A stretch of DNA of 64,000 bases from Uranotaenia lowii (Eukaryota; Arthropoda; Insecta; Diptera; Culicidae): the NCBI RefSeq assembly GCF_029784155.1, contig NC_073691.1:27385976-27449975 (forward strand), read 5' to 3'. The notes beneath the pieces were generated by a model, which saw only the letters and a list, made by a program, of their open reading frames with translations, did no database searches and was not told where the DNA came from. Made by a program: the position numbers and the translations under genes. Positions 1-12,173 of this stretch are shown one piece after another (within the stretch, counting starts at the first letter, position 1; each line of letters starts with the position of its first letter).

Positions 1-299
1 ATAGCAGATATAAGCAATCATAAAGTTTATTATCAGATTTCGGAACCTCTTCTACTGGAAGGAAAACTATTGAAGTGGATTTGTTATCTGTAAACATAAC
101 CTTATTGTTTTGAATAGCTTACCGTCTAAAGAGTTGAATAAGAATGAAGGTTATCTCAAATTGGGTAAAACAAGGTACAATAATTTTTTATTTATGTTGT
201 GTGTATTAAATCATTGATTTTTTTTCAAATTTTGGTCTCTACCTCATTTTACGATTCACTATTAGAAAATTGGGGATTTTTTTAGTGAAATCTGCTGAT

Positions 300-1065
300 A
301 CAGCGGATTGAGACTTCTGCTAATGAGTACGATACAATGAATAAACGAACATAGGATAGAGACTTCCGCTGAAAAAAAAATCGATGCCAACAAAAAAAGT
401 GAGTAGTATTTCTGGGAAATTAAAGCTTCTGTCTGATGGCTCAATTTTTTTAATCTGTTAAAGTGAACTGAGACTTCTGCTTATGACACACAGTTACAGT
501 GGTTCGACTATTTTGTAGTTTGATAATAATAACAGCGGACTAAGTCTTCTAGTGAACATCTTTAGTTAGAGAAGATGGGAAAATCTACTAGTAGATTGAG
601 ACTTCCGATGGCTCACTACTGTAGAAGAGGATTGAACTGTGCTGATTATTTTTTCTAGTTTTTTAAAAAAACTTACAGCTGATTCAGATTTTTGGTGGTA
701 CACAACAATGCAAGTAAATTGAAACTTCTTCTTGAAAAAAAAAACAGTTTCGATAGAGACTTCTGTCGGTTAAATTTGTTGAATTTTTTTTTTAAATTTT
801 TCTGCTTGTTTTGTGCATTTTTACCTCAGTATGATGATACGGACTTTCACTCATTAGAAACAGTTACAGTAGATCGTGGTAGATCGATGTCTCTGCTGTT
901 TTAGAGTCATGAAAGTGCAATGAGATATCCGCTAATAAAAAGTGGATTGAGACTTCTGCTAAATTTAAAAAATGAATCTGAGACTTTTTTTCATGCAAAC
1001 ATATAGCAGCGTACTGAGATTTTGGCTTTTGAGTACTAATTACAGTCAATTGAGACTTCTGTTGA
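300..1065. repeat. Diverged repeat cluster, core GATTGAGACTTCTGCT
   Basis: Degenerate copies of a core close to GATTGAGACTTCTGCT recur at about 307, 356, 468, 537, 594, 720, 754, 943, 977, 1013 and 1050. Several neighbours are 34-37 bp apart, others 50-125 bp, as expected for an old tandem array whose units have decayed. The copies share one orientation. The same core reappears near the right end of the window. No reading frame is conserved between copies, so this is treated as non-coding. Confidence 0.7.
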
Positions 1066-1357
1066 TTCAAATTAAAATTAACAAAACTTAAAGTAATCAA
1101 AAATAGAGGAATTTTGGTTTTTTTTTTCTATAGAAACAATAGAAAATATAACGGTCGCCATGTCGCTTCCATTAATCAATTTTGTGTATTGAATTTTTTG
1201 TTGCTTTGAAAAAATTCTATCCAACTGGAGTAGGTTTCAAGTTCAGAACAGAAAGACGTTTAAGAAAAACCTTTACTGATTCAGAAATTAGATTTTTTTA
1301 AAGGATTGTATACGGTCATCAGTCTCGGATTTTTAAGAAAAAAAACATGTTTTTTAC

Positions 1358-1390
1358 TCCAGGAGGATTCCAGGAGGACTCCAGGAGGAG
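1358..1390. repeat. 11-bp unit repeated three times (TCCAGGAGGAY/G)
   Basis: Three consecutive 11-bp units, TCCAGGAGGAT, TCCAGGAGGAC and TCCAGGAGGAG, are bracketed by TTTTTAC on the left and GTAAAAA on the right, giving a small inverted flank. The rest of 1100-1820 is AT-rich and shows no gene. Confidence 0.75.
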
Positions 1391-1820
1391 TAAAAACAGT
1401 CGTTTTAACTTAAAAATTCGAGAATGATAGCCGTTAAAATTTCTTAAAAAAAATCAACCAAAACAGTCGGTCCATTCATAAAGAAGTTAGAATTCAGAAT
1501 TAAGAATCAGTAATAAAATTTTTAATGCAAACTCATATTTCTACAGAACGTGTAATCGGAATTTTGTTTTCGATCTCATTCTAATTTTAAAAAGTTTAAC
1601 GGTCGCCATGTAGCTTTCCGTTTGACTTTTCATCAAATGATGGATTATTTTGAAAAGCACTCCTAAGCTGGGCTACATTTGGAATTCGGGAAATTAATTT
1701 TAATACTAAACTCATTTAGAACACCGAAACGTTACTTCAGACACGAATAATTCAAAGTTGCTTTAGATTTCAGGATCAAAATTAGAATGAAAAAAAAATA
1801 TGTTTTCAAAACTTAAAATA

Positions 1821-2056
1821 GCTGGCTTTTTATGATCTTAGATTTTAATCAAACAACTTTTTATTGAAAATACCCGACGTTTCGACCATTATTGTAGTCT
1901 TTCTCAAGGGAATTATCTGTCTGCTGTGTCATTGTCAATATCGATTTTTTAACAGCAGACAGATAATTTTCTTGAGAAAGACCACAAAACTGATCGAAAC
2001 GACGGGTATTTCAAATAAACAGTTGTTTGAGTGAAATCAAAGACCGTAAAAAGCCA
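1821..2056. mobile_element. Foldback / MITE-like inverted repeat
   Basis: Two arms of about 105-110 bp (about 1821-1931 and 1950-2056) are imperfect inverted copies separated by about 20 bp. Matching blocks include TACCCGACGTTTCGACC on the left against the complement of a TACCCGTCGTTTCGATC-type sequence on the right, GTCTTTCTCAAG, AATTATCTGTCTGCTGT, and an outer GGCTTTTTA block. There is no coding capacity. Target duplications are not obvious. Non-autonomous foldback element is my reading of the structure; the parent family is unknown. Confidence 0.75.
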
Positions 2057-3993
2057 AAAATAAATACTTAAAAACATCTTCCCGGTCGAAAACATAAACC
2101 TAACTTTAAAAAGCTTTGTTTCAAATCGAATGAGCTCTCCAGGCAATATTTCACCAGGGAACACAGCAGACCTGAGTAAAAATCGCCATGAGTTGCGTCC
2201 TCTTGAAGACAGAACAAAAGTCCAACCACGCTTATCTTTATCCCAACTTGCGCTTAAAGTAGCCTTAGTAGGACACTACAAAAATACCATCAATTCACCG
2301 CTGGAAAAGCGTCCAAGCAAATATGATGAATAGTTTGAGCACTAGGTTTTATTTTATATTTGAAGAAAATGAAAAAATGGAATAGAAAGAAGAAAAGAAA
2401 GAACGCGGAAGTGCCCACGGCGCGATCTTTCTAAGCTAGACTTAGCAAAGCTATGCGAATAAGGGACACGTGTATCAAGAGACTGGGTCGCATCCGATGG
2501 CGGCGATGATGGCGAGAAATATGGCGAATTATAATCCTCTCCACTTTCCTCCTCGGCTTGTCTTTTTCCCATGGCCTCCTTTGATTCTTTCTATGAAAGA
2601 GGTAAACCGAAGGTGAGCAAGGGAAGCACCTAGTGGTCCTCCCGTTGAGGGGAGAAAAGGGTTGTAAATTATGCCACGCGAGTGCTCTTTTTTCCATCCT
2701 TTTCTTGATCCAAGGGGGGTTACGTTTCGATGTCCAAGTTTGGTGAAAAAATGGCAAGATCATGGTACACATTTCTCCCGACTGTGTGTCTCTTTCTCTC
2801 TCTCGACATGATTTGCATTCGCCGGATTGCTCGAAGGAAGAAAAATTATCCCGGAAATCCCAAGACCCCAGGTCGCAGAAACGTGATGCGGAAATCGGAC
2901 GTCGCAAAGTCGCCATTCTAGATGGATCGACATGAGTATTTTTAAGAATGATCATCGTAGGATGACGTCTTATTTCAATATTAAGTTGAAATTAAAAAAA
3001 AATTGGAAACAAAATTCTGAAGGAAACGAAGTTTCTCGTCGAGTATAGGCAATCAATGGCACTCGATTGGACATGATCAACAAATTGTCCAAAGTGCAAT
3101 AAACAATCACGCCAAGTTTGTTTGTTTTTGCTAAGTCGGTCCCTTTAAAAAATCGGAGAATAAACTAGCGAGCGATTGTTTCGCAAACGAGCGAATATTG
3201 CTGAATGCAGCAGTTGAGATTGTTCGAAACATGGAAAGGAAAGAGGGAAAAAAATATGAAGGAAAACAAGAACGCGCCACAGACAATCGGCAAAAGGCGG
3301 GAAGAAATAAATTTATGTTTTATTTTATCTAATTATGTTCGTCGATTTATGCGCTCGAGCCAATTCGTGTGCACACACATTTCTTGTTGAATCAAACAAC
3401 AATTTCCTGTTGTAACCACTCGATTGTTCTGGAGGCCAAATCAGATCTTTAGGTATTGAGGATCTCTCAGTTGGTGGCCAGGTGTTATTGGCGCGTGTCT
3501 TCCTTCTTCTTTGAATCTTGTTCCATTTGAAGCCGACTATAGGTACAACATGAATGAAAAAAAAAAACATTTGAATTCGAAACCAAGCACAGATTTAAAT
3601 CATAACGTTTCTCGGCCATTGTGTGTGCGCCATTGGACTTGTTTTTCCCCGGATAAATCTTTCAACATGGATATCTCTGGGTTGGCGATCGACCACCTCC
3701 ATTAATAATGTGTTGAAATTTATTGGATTCCAATTGTTTGGAATTGCTTCTGACCGGGTTGGCAGATTTTTCTTTTTAATAGTGAGAAAATTTTAAATTC
3801 CTAAATTGTCTAAACTATCTTTTAGATTCTAAACCTGCAAAACTGGCATCACTGGTCGCCTCAAGAAGTTGATTCTTTTGGAATGTTGCTACCAACTTTA
3901 CCGGCAACATTCTTCTCAGAATCAAGTCTGATACCCACATTCGATTACCTACAAGGATTCCGATATGTTAAAATAATGATCACTTTAACTCAC
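2057..3993. other. Unassigned DNA downstream of the cadherin exon
   Basis: This stretch would be cadherin intron on the minus strand, after the donor at 3993. About 2400-2930 is richer in GC than its surroundings and keeps a 174-codon minus-strand frame open (2431-2955), but that frame resembles neither cadherin nor any family I recognise, and I see no convincing splice sites. No further cadherin exon was recognised here. Confidence 0.5.
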
Positions 3994-4238
3994 CTCCGGA
4001 ACCATGATGATGCCGGTTTTGTGCGGGAAGATGACGTCGTGCGGGGTGGTGAAGTTGGTGGCAGTGATCGAGCAGGCCTGGATGGACATGCCGCCCTTGG
4101 TGTCCTTGACCGACACCTGGAAGTCGTAGTAGCGGCCCGGTTCTAGGCGCCGCGTTAGGATTACGTTTGCCTGGCAGATCGAGTTGAACTTGGTACAGGG
4201 CAGGGTTTCGATTTGGACCGTTGACGAGGCGGCGTCAC
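3994..4238 (-). CDS. Cadherin-family protein, second coding exon (partial gene)
   Basis: This 245-bp exon encodes residues 86-167 of an extracellular cadherin. On the minus strand it is entered by TTTCCAG|GTGAC (acceptor AG at 4240-4239) and left by CCGGAG|GTGAGT (donor at 3993). It enters in phase 1, exactly matching the exon ending at 12174, and leaves in phase 0. The translation has the typical end of a cadherin repeat: VILTRRLEPGRYYDFQVSVK, then DTKGG, which fits the family pattern of a strand, a tyrosine and V-x-D-x-G-G. Cysteines in LPCTKFNSIC and QACSI could form disulfides. GC content and codon use are well above the flanking AT-rich DNA, as expected for a selected exon. The N-terminal region reminds me of insect Cad86C-type cadherins, but that is from memory and unverified, so no symbol is given. 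Later exons are outside the window. Confidence 0.88.
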
Positions 4239-7200
4239 CTGGAAACGTAAAAGAGAGAAAAAAAAATGTTAATAAAACTATTTTTTACGACTCAAATCAA
4301 TACATGAAAAAATGGTTCTGAATTTGTCGTTATATTAAAAATCGATTCATTCTGAGCTCAATTTTGGTCCTGTAACCAACAAAATACCAACTACACATTT
4401 TTGGAAAATTTGTAAATTGTTCACCTAGGTTGAACCCAGAGCTCAAATATCAGATATCCCAAAATGGGTGGTTATAAAACTACTTTTTTTATGAATTGTC
4501 TTTCGGCAATTTGGTGTTTGATAATAGTGTCATTTAAGGTTCAGTAACAGTGCACAGTATGTCAATTTTTTACTTATTTTTTGCTGCACAATTTTCTTAT
4601 TTTTTTTAAATTACCCAGTAAAAAAAACAATTTCTTTACATTTCTAAACAATTTCTAACCATTTTATTTCTTTCAAAAGCGACGAAAACTATACTAGTTA
4701 TGCGATATCTGACACCTTACTCGTATCTATCGGAAGAATGCAAGAGAGCGCAAGATTTTGTTTTCTACACCTTTAAATCGTTGCCAGCGACAATTTTTTC
4801 CACTTCTCTCATTGGTCAATTACTCAATTCCCAGCTGATTTTCAACCATCTGGATGCACTGCTGGTTGCGGAGAGAACATAACGATGATTTTCTCACTTG
4901 AAGCCGCGTGGGAGCAAAATCATTTCAAAATTTACAAACATGGCGAACTTTCTGTCATATCCGATTTAAAATGACTTCAGACGACATTTTATACGATTTT
5001 TTCACTAGGCAGTTGAAATTGAGATTCGCAACACCATTTTAAACGACTTAAGTTATCATTTCTGATACGATTTTATGTTTTCTGGGTACTTTATTTGTCT
5101 CAGCTACCTCAGTTTATGGTATAACAAAATAATTTAAAATATATTGTGCTAAGCTTATTAACATATTTTCAATGCGTGAAACGTTAATATCAACAGTGGG
5201 GTGTTTTTCCGGCCATAATCTATTTTCTTGGTTATCCTTTTAACCTTGGTAACTCCTTCAGGTTTAAACTGTGCTTCGAGGAACAGCTCCTCTTCGTTGA
5301 TGGTATCTAAGTCGTACACTATACCTCAAATGTAACTTAGGGTTGGATAGGGGATAATCTCGATAGGAATACCATCTGTTAAACTCCTCATTCCTGTGAG
5401 CTGCTGGTAAATATTTCTTTTTTGAGTCTGTGCGAAATAAGTATTTTGTACCTATTTTGTACTTTATTGATTAACGAATTAAACGGTCCATTGCCGTTGC
5501 ACAAGAAGTATAACGGTCGAAATCTTTCGACACTCAACACTTCACCGGAGTTTTAGAGCTATTTTTCGACTTAAAAACGCTTTTGATTTTTTACCAATGT
5601 TTACAAACGTAAACAATTGTAAACAACCGAGCCTCTAAAGAAAACTGAAATAAGTAAGGTCTCAAGTTTCTCAAGGATTTATCCAAGGCCCATCGTAAAG
5701 CTCAGTTATTTTAGAAATGGAACACTTTCTTTCGCTAATAGCTCGTTTACTAGTAATCGTTCATCCAAAATATTGACAGCATTTTGTTGCCTGTAAAAGG
5801 TACTATCCGACCTATTTTTTCAAAATTTAAAGTTTACGCGTTTTTGAGATATTTACGATGCAAGAGAAAAAGAAAAAAAATATTTTTGCACAGTTTCCTT
5901 CCAAATCCATCATTATCAAATTGATAGCTGACAAAACGGTTGATAATTCAAAGAATTACTGTGTGAAAGTGGTGGAAAAGTATTCAAACACTGTCAAAAA
6001 TGTCCACAAAGTTCAAATCAAGCATTGGAGTTAAGCACATGATCGGCGACTACGGTTAAGGGTCATCAGGGAAGTCAAGTCTCATACCAGCATTTTTAAT
6101 TTCGAATAAGCGTGAATTTAAGGGTAAATCGCTAAAATGTCCAAAAAAATTTCTCAGATAAGCTGAAAGTGTTACCTAGTAATGAGTCATTCAAACCTAA
6201 CCTCAAAAATTTTTTTCCCAAGTTCCAGAGCTCGTAAGCTGTGATGCCAGTACCGAGGCTACAGGACAGATGATTTCTGATGAACGACAAAGCTTATGAA
6301 AAACCCTATTTCAAGCAAATTAATCGATGTTTACACCGCGGCGATTATTCCGGACTGATGAACCGCGTGACAAATGTAAACAATATCAGAGAGTCGCAAG
6401 TGAGAGAGAACGTCAATTCGCTATTGTTTATGGGAGATAATAACTAAACAGTAGCGCCACAAAGTCCTCCATGGAAGAGTTTAGATCATTTGGGAAGCTT
6501 TTAGGAACAGGCCTATAAATAAAAGCGAATTAGCTCTTCATGATATTTATTTTTTAATAATTATTGGGCAAAATTTTGTCATAAAAAGGTACTTGCAAGA
6601 AACGCCGCCGGAAAAATATTTGATTTTTTACAAAAATTTTAGAAAACTGTGCCAACAGCTCTCACATTAGAGCAGACATTTCAGAAGTGCATTTTTCATA
6701 AATGGAATACGACACTATGAAAAATCTAAATAATTTTAAATCTTCTTCTAGTACCATGAACAACTCAAACACTCCGTTAATTCCAAATCCAAACACCAAA
6801 TTTGTTACTTTGGTTAACAGAAAACAGGATAAAAATCCAATTTTTTAACCAGTTGTGAAAATATCACTTTTTCATTCAAAAACTATTAAAATACTTAGGT
6901 GTGTTTTCAATGGCAAATAAACACCAGTTTTTGAAACTCAATTTACCGCGTAGAAGCTATCAATTTTTTCCAAAAAAAAATTTAAAATATTAAGAAGACC
7001 TAAAAATGGATTCTACTAACCTTTTTAAGAGATATTTGAAGGAAAAAACCTGTAGTATAATAAGTTTTGAATTCATCGAAAATTTTCACCTTTTTGTTTA
7101 CATTTTTCCTGATGACAAAACGTGAAAGATTCATCTGGCATCTCCCAGAGAATCGATGATGCATGAATTCGTAGTGTTCACTGGAATGGTTGCCAGTTTA

Positions 7201-7379
7201 ACAGATTGGATATCATTAGGGAAGTGTTACCAATTTTACGGATGAACAATCTATGCATATATCAAACACTCATGAATGTCATGACTGTTTTTGTTAACTT
7301 TTTTTGAGACTTTTAAAACACTTAGTGTTCATTCGAGTCTATACTTAAAAAATACTTACAACTTATAACATAAAGCCTT
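4239..7379. other. Cadherin intron 1, left part
   Basis: This is AT-rich intron sequence between the cadherin exon at 3994-4238 and the retrotransposon starting at about 7380. I found no open frame, RNA gene or clear inverted-repeat element. About 5160-7300 has a mixed composition that may be old transposon sequence, but nothing is recognisable. Confidence 0.6.
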
Positions 7380-7408
7380 ATAACTTACTCAATATTTAAA
7401 AAAAATTG

Positions 7409-8201
7409 TTAAACCCACTTGTTTTTATAAATTTTATTAGTTTTTGTTCCGCAACTTGGGTATATGCATCCATCGTTGTTCCAATTTCGCATTCTTGTCT
7501 TTGACTTTCGTATTTTTTTGCAGTTCAATAGAAGGTGTTTCACAGTTCTTCTTACTCCACAAACTTCGCAGCTTATGTCGCTTTTATCAATCAAGTATCT
7601 GTAAATTTCCCATAAATGTCCTATTTTTTTGAAAGTCAAATCGCAACTTCTTCGCCTCTTGACGTGGTACTGTATTTCCAATGGCGTGTTGTGCATCTTA
7701 TCTCACTTAGTTTATTTTCTGCTGTATTCGTCCGCCCATCATCCCATTGAATGCCAACTTTTTTTTCAAATTTCTTTTATTATTTATGTCTTGTTGAGGA
7801 GTAGGAATTAAGGAGGGCCTGTTCATTACCAAATATGCCCCATGACTAGGGACCCAAAACAAGTCAATATGTTCATTTTCTCGGACAATTTTTATTATAC
7901 TTTGGATCCAGGAGTGTCCACTGTCACATGATTCAACAGCTAGCAAAACGCTAGCGGAATCAGTGAAAATGACGTGTGACAAGGTGGCATTTTCAATTCT
8001 GTTTAATACTGTCATTAAACCGAAAGCCTCTGCGGAGAAAATACTTATAAGGTTTGAAAGTGGAAGGGATTGGGAAACGCAATTTTGGGGATGAAAAAAT
8101 CCTGCGGAAACTGCATTACTTGTTTTTGAACCATCAGCAAAGTACTTTAAATGATTTTGGAAATTTTGACCAATAATTTTTTGTACATTTTTCTGGATCA
8201 C
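7409..8201 (-). pseudogene. ORF2 C-terminus: RNase H and CCHC finger of the I-like element
   Basis: RNase H would remove RNA from the RNA-DNA hybrid during target-primed reverse transcription. The frame 7707-8201 shows the acidic residues in order: FADGSK, then SAEAFGL, then FTDSAS, followed by WVPSHG with the conserved His. Just after the His the frame slips by a base: the expected GNEQA block is present in another frame at about 7812-7832 (minus), so the last catalytic Asp region is broken. The frame 7409-7696 then carries CEVCG-x7-H-LLLNC, a C-x2-C-x9-H-x4-C finger typical of the C-terminus of such elements. These two pieces were one protein originally. Identification is strong; function is lost. 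Confidence 0.85.
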
Positions 8202-8262
8202 AGTATTTGGTAAATTTTTATCACGGTAAGGTATCCCAATTTATTCTAGCAGGTGCTGAACT

Positions 8263-9965
8263 TCATTTGTATGAGTATTTTTGTAAGTTTTTGGAAGATG
8301 GTAAAACCCAGTTTAATTGAAATTCTAATTCTTGTTTCTTTGTTATGAAAATAGAGTAGTTCATAACTCGTCTGACATTTTCATTTTCAACATTTTGAAA
8401 CCTAATAAAAATCTTTGCAGTGTTGTACAACATGACGTATTCAAAAGGTGGAAGACCTGATTTAGCCATAATAATTTTGATTGGGCTAGGGCAAACGGCT
8501 CCTATAGCTGTTCTAACAACTTTATTGTATTATTTTACAATTACATATTACTTCGAGCTTGTTTATAAGATTTTTGTAACAGAACATTAATACAGGAATG
8601 ACAAATAAAAGTCGACTGAAAACAATACTTTTTCCTATGTTAAGAATTACATTAGATTGCCCTCCAGTTTTCATGTTTGATACTGCAGTATATTGCATCT
8701 TTTATAACATGTCATTACAGTTTGTTTTAAAAATGATAAAAAAAAGCTCAAATGAGGCACTATAACCACTCCGAGACATTTAACTTCTTCTACATTGTTC
8801 AGTAGGGATCCGTGCAATTCTAAGATATTTGGAATGACATTAGTTTTTTCTTCGTGAAACGCATAACAACAGTTTTTTTTCTGGAGAAATCCTGAAACCT
8901 GAGCGATAAGACCAGTTTCCTATTTTTGTAAGAGCTTTCTGCATTTTTTTCCGGATACATACAAAACGATGTCATCTGCGAAAACTAGAACCTTAACATC
9001 ACGTGGAATGTAACTAAATACAGAATTGATGGCTATCAAAAAGAGATGAACACTGAAGCAAGTCGGGAAGAAACCATACTTTCCATTACTTTGGAAGGGC
9101 AGGTAATCAAAGAAATCGGAAGTATATTTTTAGGATAAGTATGAATCTTGTTTGGTTTTGGGAAAGGTACAACGAGAGACTCTCTCCTTATTTGAGGAAA
9201 AATATTTTCCGTCCAAAGACGGTTGTATTCTTTAAAGAGTGCGTGTTTTGTATGAAAAGGAAGATGTTGCAGCATGGAGTAATTTATGTTGTCAGGCCCA
9301 CAACTTTTACCTTTGCCCTTGTCAAGAGCTATCATAAATTCTTCGATAGAGGAAGGATTTTTATATAATTCTTTTCAGATAAATTGCAAGAAATTGGTTG
9401 CGGTTTGCTATTTTTGTAAACTAAAAATGCAGAATGATATGAAGTACTGCTAGAGCTCTCATCAAAACATTCAGCAAGTGTATTGGCTATTTTTAAAGGA
9501 TTAAGTCGCGAATGCCATAAAGATGGTAAAACGACTATAATCGAAACAAAAAAAAGGATCATCCGTTAGTCCTTCAGTGGTTTGATCGTTATTTCGGATG
9601 TTCTAATGATTCCTCAAAGCGCTCGAATACTCCCCCACTTTTCGCAAGACGATGTGTCCGAATTGAAAGTTGAAGAATAAGTATAAGATTCTTTCTTTGT
9701 GTTATATAATATTTTTCGGGCTTGGATATAACTTTTCTAAATTCTTGGAGAAAACTAGCATATTCAGGATGATCTTTTCCAATATTCCTAAGAGCTCGAA
9801 GGGCTTTTCTTTTTCGTTTTATAGTGAAGTAAACTGTTTCTGACCACCAAGGAACGCTTTTCTTAGGAAGGATTTCTAAAGTTCGATAAATAGACTGTTG
9901 GGCTGCATCAAAAATAATACTACTAATTTCCTCTATTGGCGCTGAGTCCCCTGCTGGAAATTTTT
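8263..9965 (-). pseudogene. ORF2 central part: linker, reverse transcriptase and thumb region
   Basis: From right to left, about 9740-9960 reads as a linker with VPWWSETVYF and a basic stretch KRKRKALRALRN, as found between endonuclease and RT in I-like elements. 9332-9562 continues it (NTLAECFDE). 9036-9335 gives RT fingers: GKGKSCGPDNIN, YNRLW, FPKPNK, LPISL and K-x-M-E-x-M-V. The catalytic FADD motif is at 8971-8982 (minus) inside VKVLVFADDIVLYVS. Only about 30 codons separate the fingers block from FADD, far fewer than usual, so a few hundred bases of RT are deleted. About 8300-8500 has AIGAVCPSPIK and SGLPPFEY, typical of the region before RNase H. Stops and frame changes separate the pieces, so it cannot make a functional enzyme. 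Confidence 0.85.
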
Positions 9966-10012
9966 CACTTTTATCAATTTTAAAACACGTTTTTACTTAA
10001 ATTTGTTGACAA

Positions 10013-10640
10013 GGGGCATATAGAGCACCATATTATCGAGGCATAATGAGCATTTTCTGCAGTAGAATCTAGCAGCGAATTAAAATTGATTTATAGCGCC
10101 ACACCTTGACTAGTTTTCATCCGACGATTTAGCCTATTGGTAAGGTGTCGGAGAGGTAATCAAAAGACTAGAGTTAGATTTCTGTTCGAGGTGATTTTTT
10201 TCCATTTACAATTCATGATCGATTTTTTTATTGTTACATTATACGGCTAATAGCATCATCCTCCGAACAAAGCACATAATGTATGAGCGTGCGTGAATTG
10301 TTTGTATTCTACAAACAGACATAGATTATTTTGTTATTGCTTTGTTTGATGAATCTACGACTCACCTGAATTCATCGAATTGAATTCGCTGCTAGATTCC
10401 GCGGCAGAAAACGCACATCTTGCCCTCATTAATGGTGCTCATACTGCCTCAGGGGGGGTTCTCATTATGCCTCCACAGTGGCCGGTTTTCAGCTTTTGGC
10501 AAAATTTTTTAAAATGCATTTTTTAACGTTTTCATCTAGTTTTTTACGTTTCAGCCCGTTAGGGAATAGGCTTTCCAAGTGTCTGAACACGAAACAATAA
10601 TGTAACCTCCATATGCCCCCATTATGCCCCCATCTCCCCT
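10013..10640. mobile_element. Inverted-repeat element (MITE-like) with a tRNA-like core
   Basis: Arms of about 80 bp, 10013-10093 and 10378-10458, are inverted copies. They share GAATCTAGCAGCGAATT, TTTTCTGC and a GAGCACCAT block, with GGGGCAT/GAGGCAT near the ends. Between them, 10122-10200 (plus) looks tRNA-derived: TAGCCTATTGGTAAG fits a Pol III A box, CTGTTCGAG a decayed B box, and a T run follows. The right side continues to about 10640 with further GGGGGCAT units (read on minus) that have no left partner, so the boundary is uncertain. The element interrupts the retrotransposon. No protein is encoded. Confidence 0.65.
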
Positions 10641-10654
10641 AAATATGACTTATG

Positions 10655-11615
10655 TTCATTTCGTTCAGCCTAAATGCAGCGGTCTGAGGGGTATGGAATA
10701 TCGTTATCAATCTTAATTTTAACGATGGTTGCGCAAGATTTGAAAACAGGACAAGAGGAAGATGTAACGGGATGGGGACCAGAGCAACTAATACATTCAG
10801 GAGGAAGTGCACATTCATCGCCATGAAAATCTTTTCCACAGTTCTAACATTTTTTACCTTTTTCGCATTTGTGTGCGACATGATCATATTCAAGACATTT
10901 TGAGCGGCGAATAGGATGGGGATAATATGTTTGGGTTTTGTTTTTTTTTGTTAATCCGAGTTTGATAAAAGCCGGAGCCGTTTGCTGTCTGATAGTCAGC
11001 ACGATGCTGTAAGTGTTGACAAGTGTTAACAAAAATTACTACCTTGCAGAAATTCAGCGACGGATGCTTGAGATAGTTGAATTATTTTTTCATATTTTGA
11101 TCTGCCTCTTATTTTGAGAACAATAGGTGGTATGAATAAGAAAATAGCAATTGCTTCGATAGCTTTTACTAAGCTCGAGCTTTATAATGGCAAAATTTGA
11201 AAGAATTTGCCTAACTAGATATGAAAAAGCAGAGTAGAACATTTACTTTCAACCAGCTCCGGATTAAAAATATGGATGCCATTCGAAGTATTTGACTCAC
11301 AAAACTGCTCGAAAATAGCAAAAGCAATTACTAGAGCTTTATTCATATCAGTCAATTTGCGCCCAATTTTGTTCTGTACGTGAATCCTCCACATCTCCAA
11401 TTGAATTTATGATGCATCGAGGAATTAGCAAGGGTGAAACATCGGCCTGGGAAAATCTTTTCTTATTACTATCTGCTTTCTCTTTATCGAATTCCACAAC
11501 TATGTAGCGAACTTCATCACAATTTGCGATTAACGATCCCAGTGCAGGGAAATCGTCTCCTCGTAAACCCTTCTGTCGCCATAGCGACGAGGCTGGTTTT
11601 TAACGTTTTTAACAC
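10655..11615 (-). pseudogene. ORF1 nucleocapsid-like protein of the I-like element
   Basis: ORF1 proteins bind element RNA in the ribonucleoprotein. Reading minus from about 11590, one frame gives a plausible N-terminal segment (GDDFPALGSL, then EVRYIVVEFDKEK and VSPLLIPRCI). About 10990-10660 holds the knuckle region: KCLEYDHVAHKC (first Cys of the finger replaced), C-x-NCGKDFHGDEC, and CISCSGPHPVTSSSC, i.e. three CCHC-type fingers in a row. A TAG stop lies between KKC and NCG, and the fingers fall in different frames from the upstream part. The matching ORF1 C-terminus is missing where the inverted-repeat element begins. Confidence 0.75.
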
Positions 11616-11630
11616 TCAGACTATTTTTTT

Positions 11631-12173
11631 CTAGGTTATTTCGTTAACCTTGAAAACTCTTTACGAGGGAAAAAAACAAAGACTTAGCGAGAATAAATAT
11701 GATTATTTTATCAGTTTCCGATACAAATAGAAGTCTGTTTTATGTTTTGATTTCTCAACCAGATTCAACAGTTTAGTTCAGAGTTGACAAACATTTTAAA
11801 CTTTAGCAAACCAATGAAAATTTGTTAGTTTGAGGGTAATTTACGAAATTATTTCCATCGAAAACATTTTTTTTTCAAACTTTTTATTATTTATGCAGTT
11901 GAAGGTAAAGTTCTAGTCTAAATTATGCGTTCCCAATAGTTCTCATAAGTCAATAAGTGATAGTTTCCCAAGGTTTCTAATACCAAATTTCGAGTGCATT
12001 CTTAAAATGATTCATCCGAAAGATCCAAGGTTCAACCAATTCTGTTGAGTTAGATTAATTCTCAGTGGTTTCAAACTTTAAAATTATCTAATTTTCAAAA
12101 CTTATAGTTTCATTTAGCTTTTCGTAAGGGATGTTCAAAGAGGAAGGAAAAATAATAACCAAAAATAACTTAC
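11631..12173. other. Cadherin intron 1, right part
   Basis: AT-rich intron sequence between the retrotransposon 5' end and the donor ACTTAC (minus GTAAGT, 12168-12173). No feature is seen in it beyond the donor site. Confidence 0.6.

Larger units (their letters stand above)
7380..11630 (-). mobile_element. Degenerate I-clade non-LTR retrotransposon (LINE)
   Basis: Read on the minus strand, the order is an ORF1 nucleocapsid with CCHC knuckles, a linker, reverse transcriptase, RNase H, and a C-terminal CCHC finger. This order, with RNase H after RT, is typical of the I clade. The copy is dead: ORF1 has an in-frame TAG between the knuckles, ORF2 has several frameshifts, most of the endonuclease region is absent, the RT has an internal deletion just before FADD, and an inverted-repeat element sits at about 10.01-10.64 kb. 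It lies inside the cadherin intron in the same orientation as the gene. Both ends are approximate; target-site duplications were not identified. Confidence 0.85.

Noticed and set aside
2431..2955. 174-codon minus-strand open frame
   Set aside because: No recognisable domain, no cadherin similarity and no splice sites matching the phase-0 cadherin donor. Probably chance openness in a GC-richer patch.
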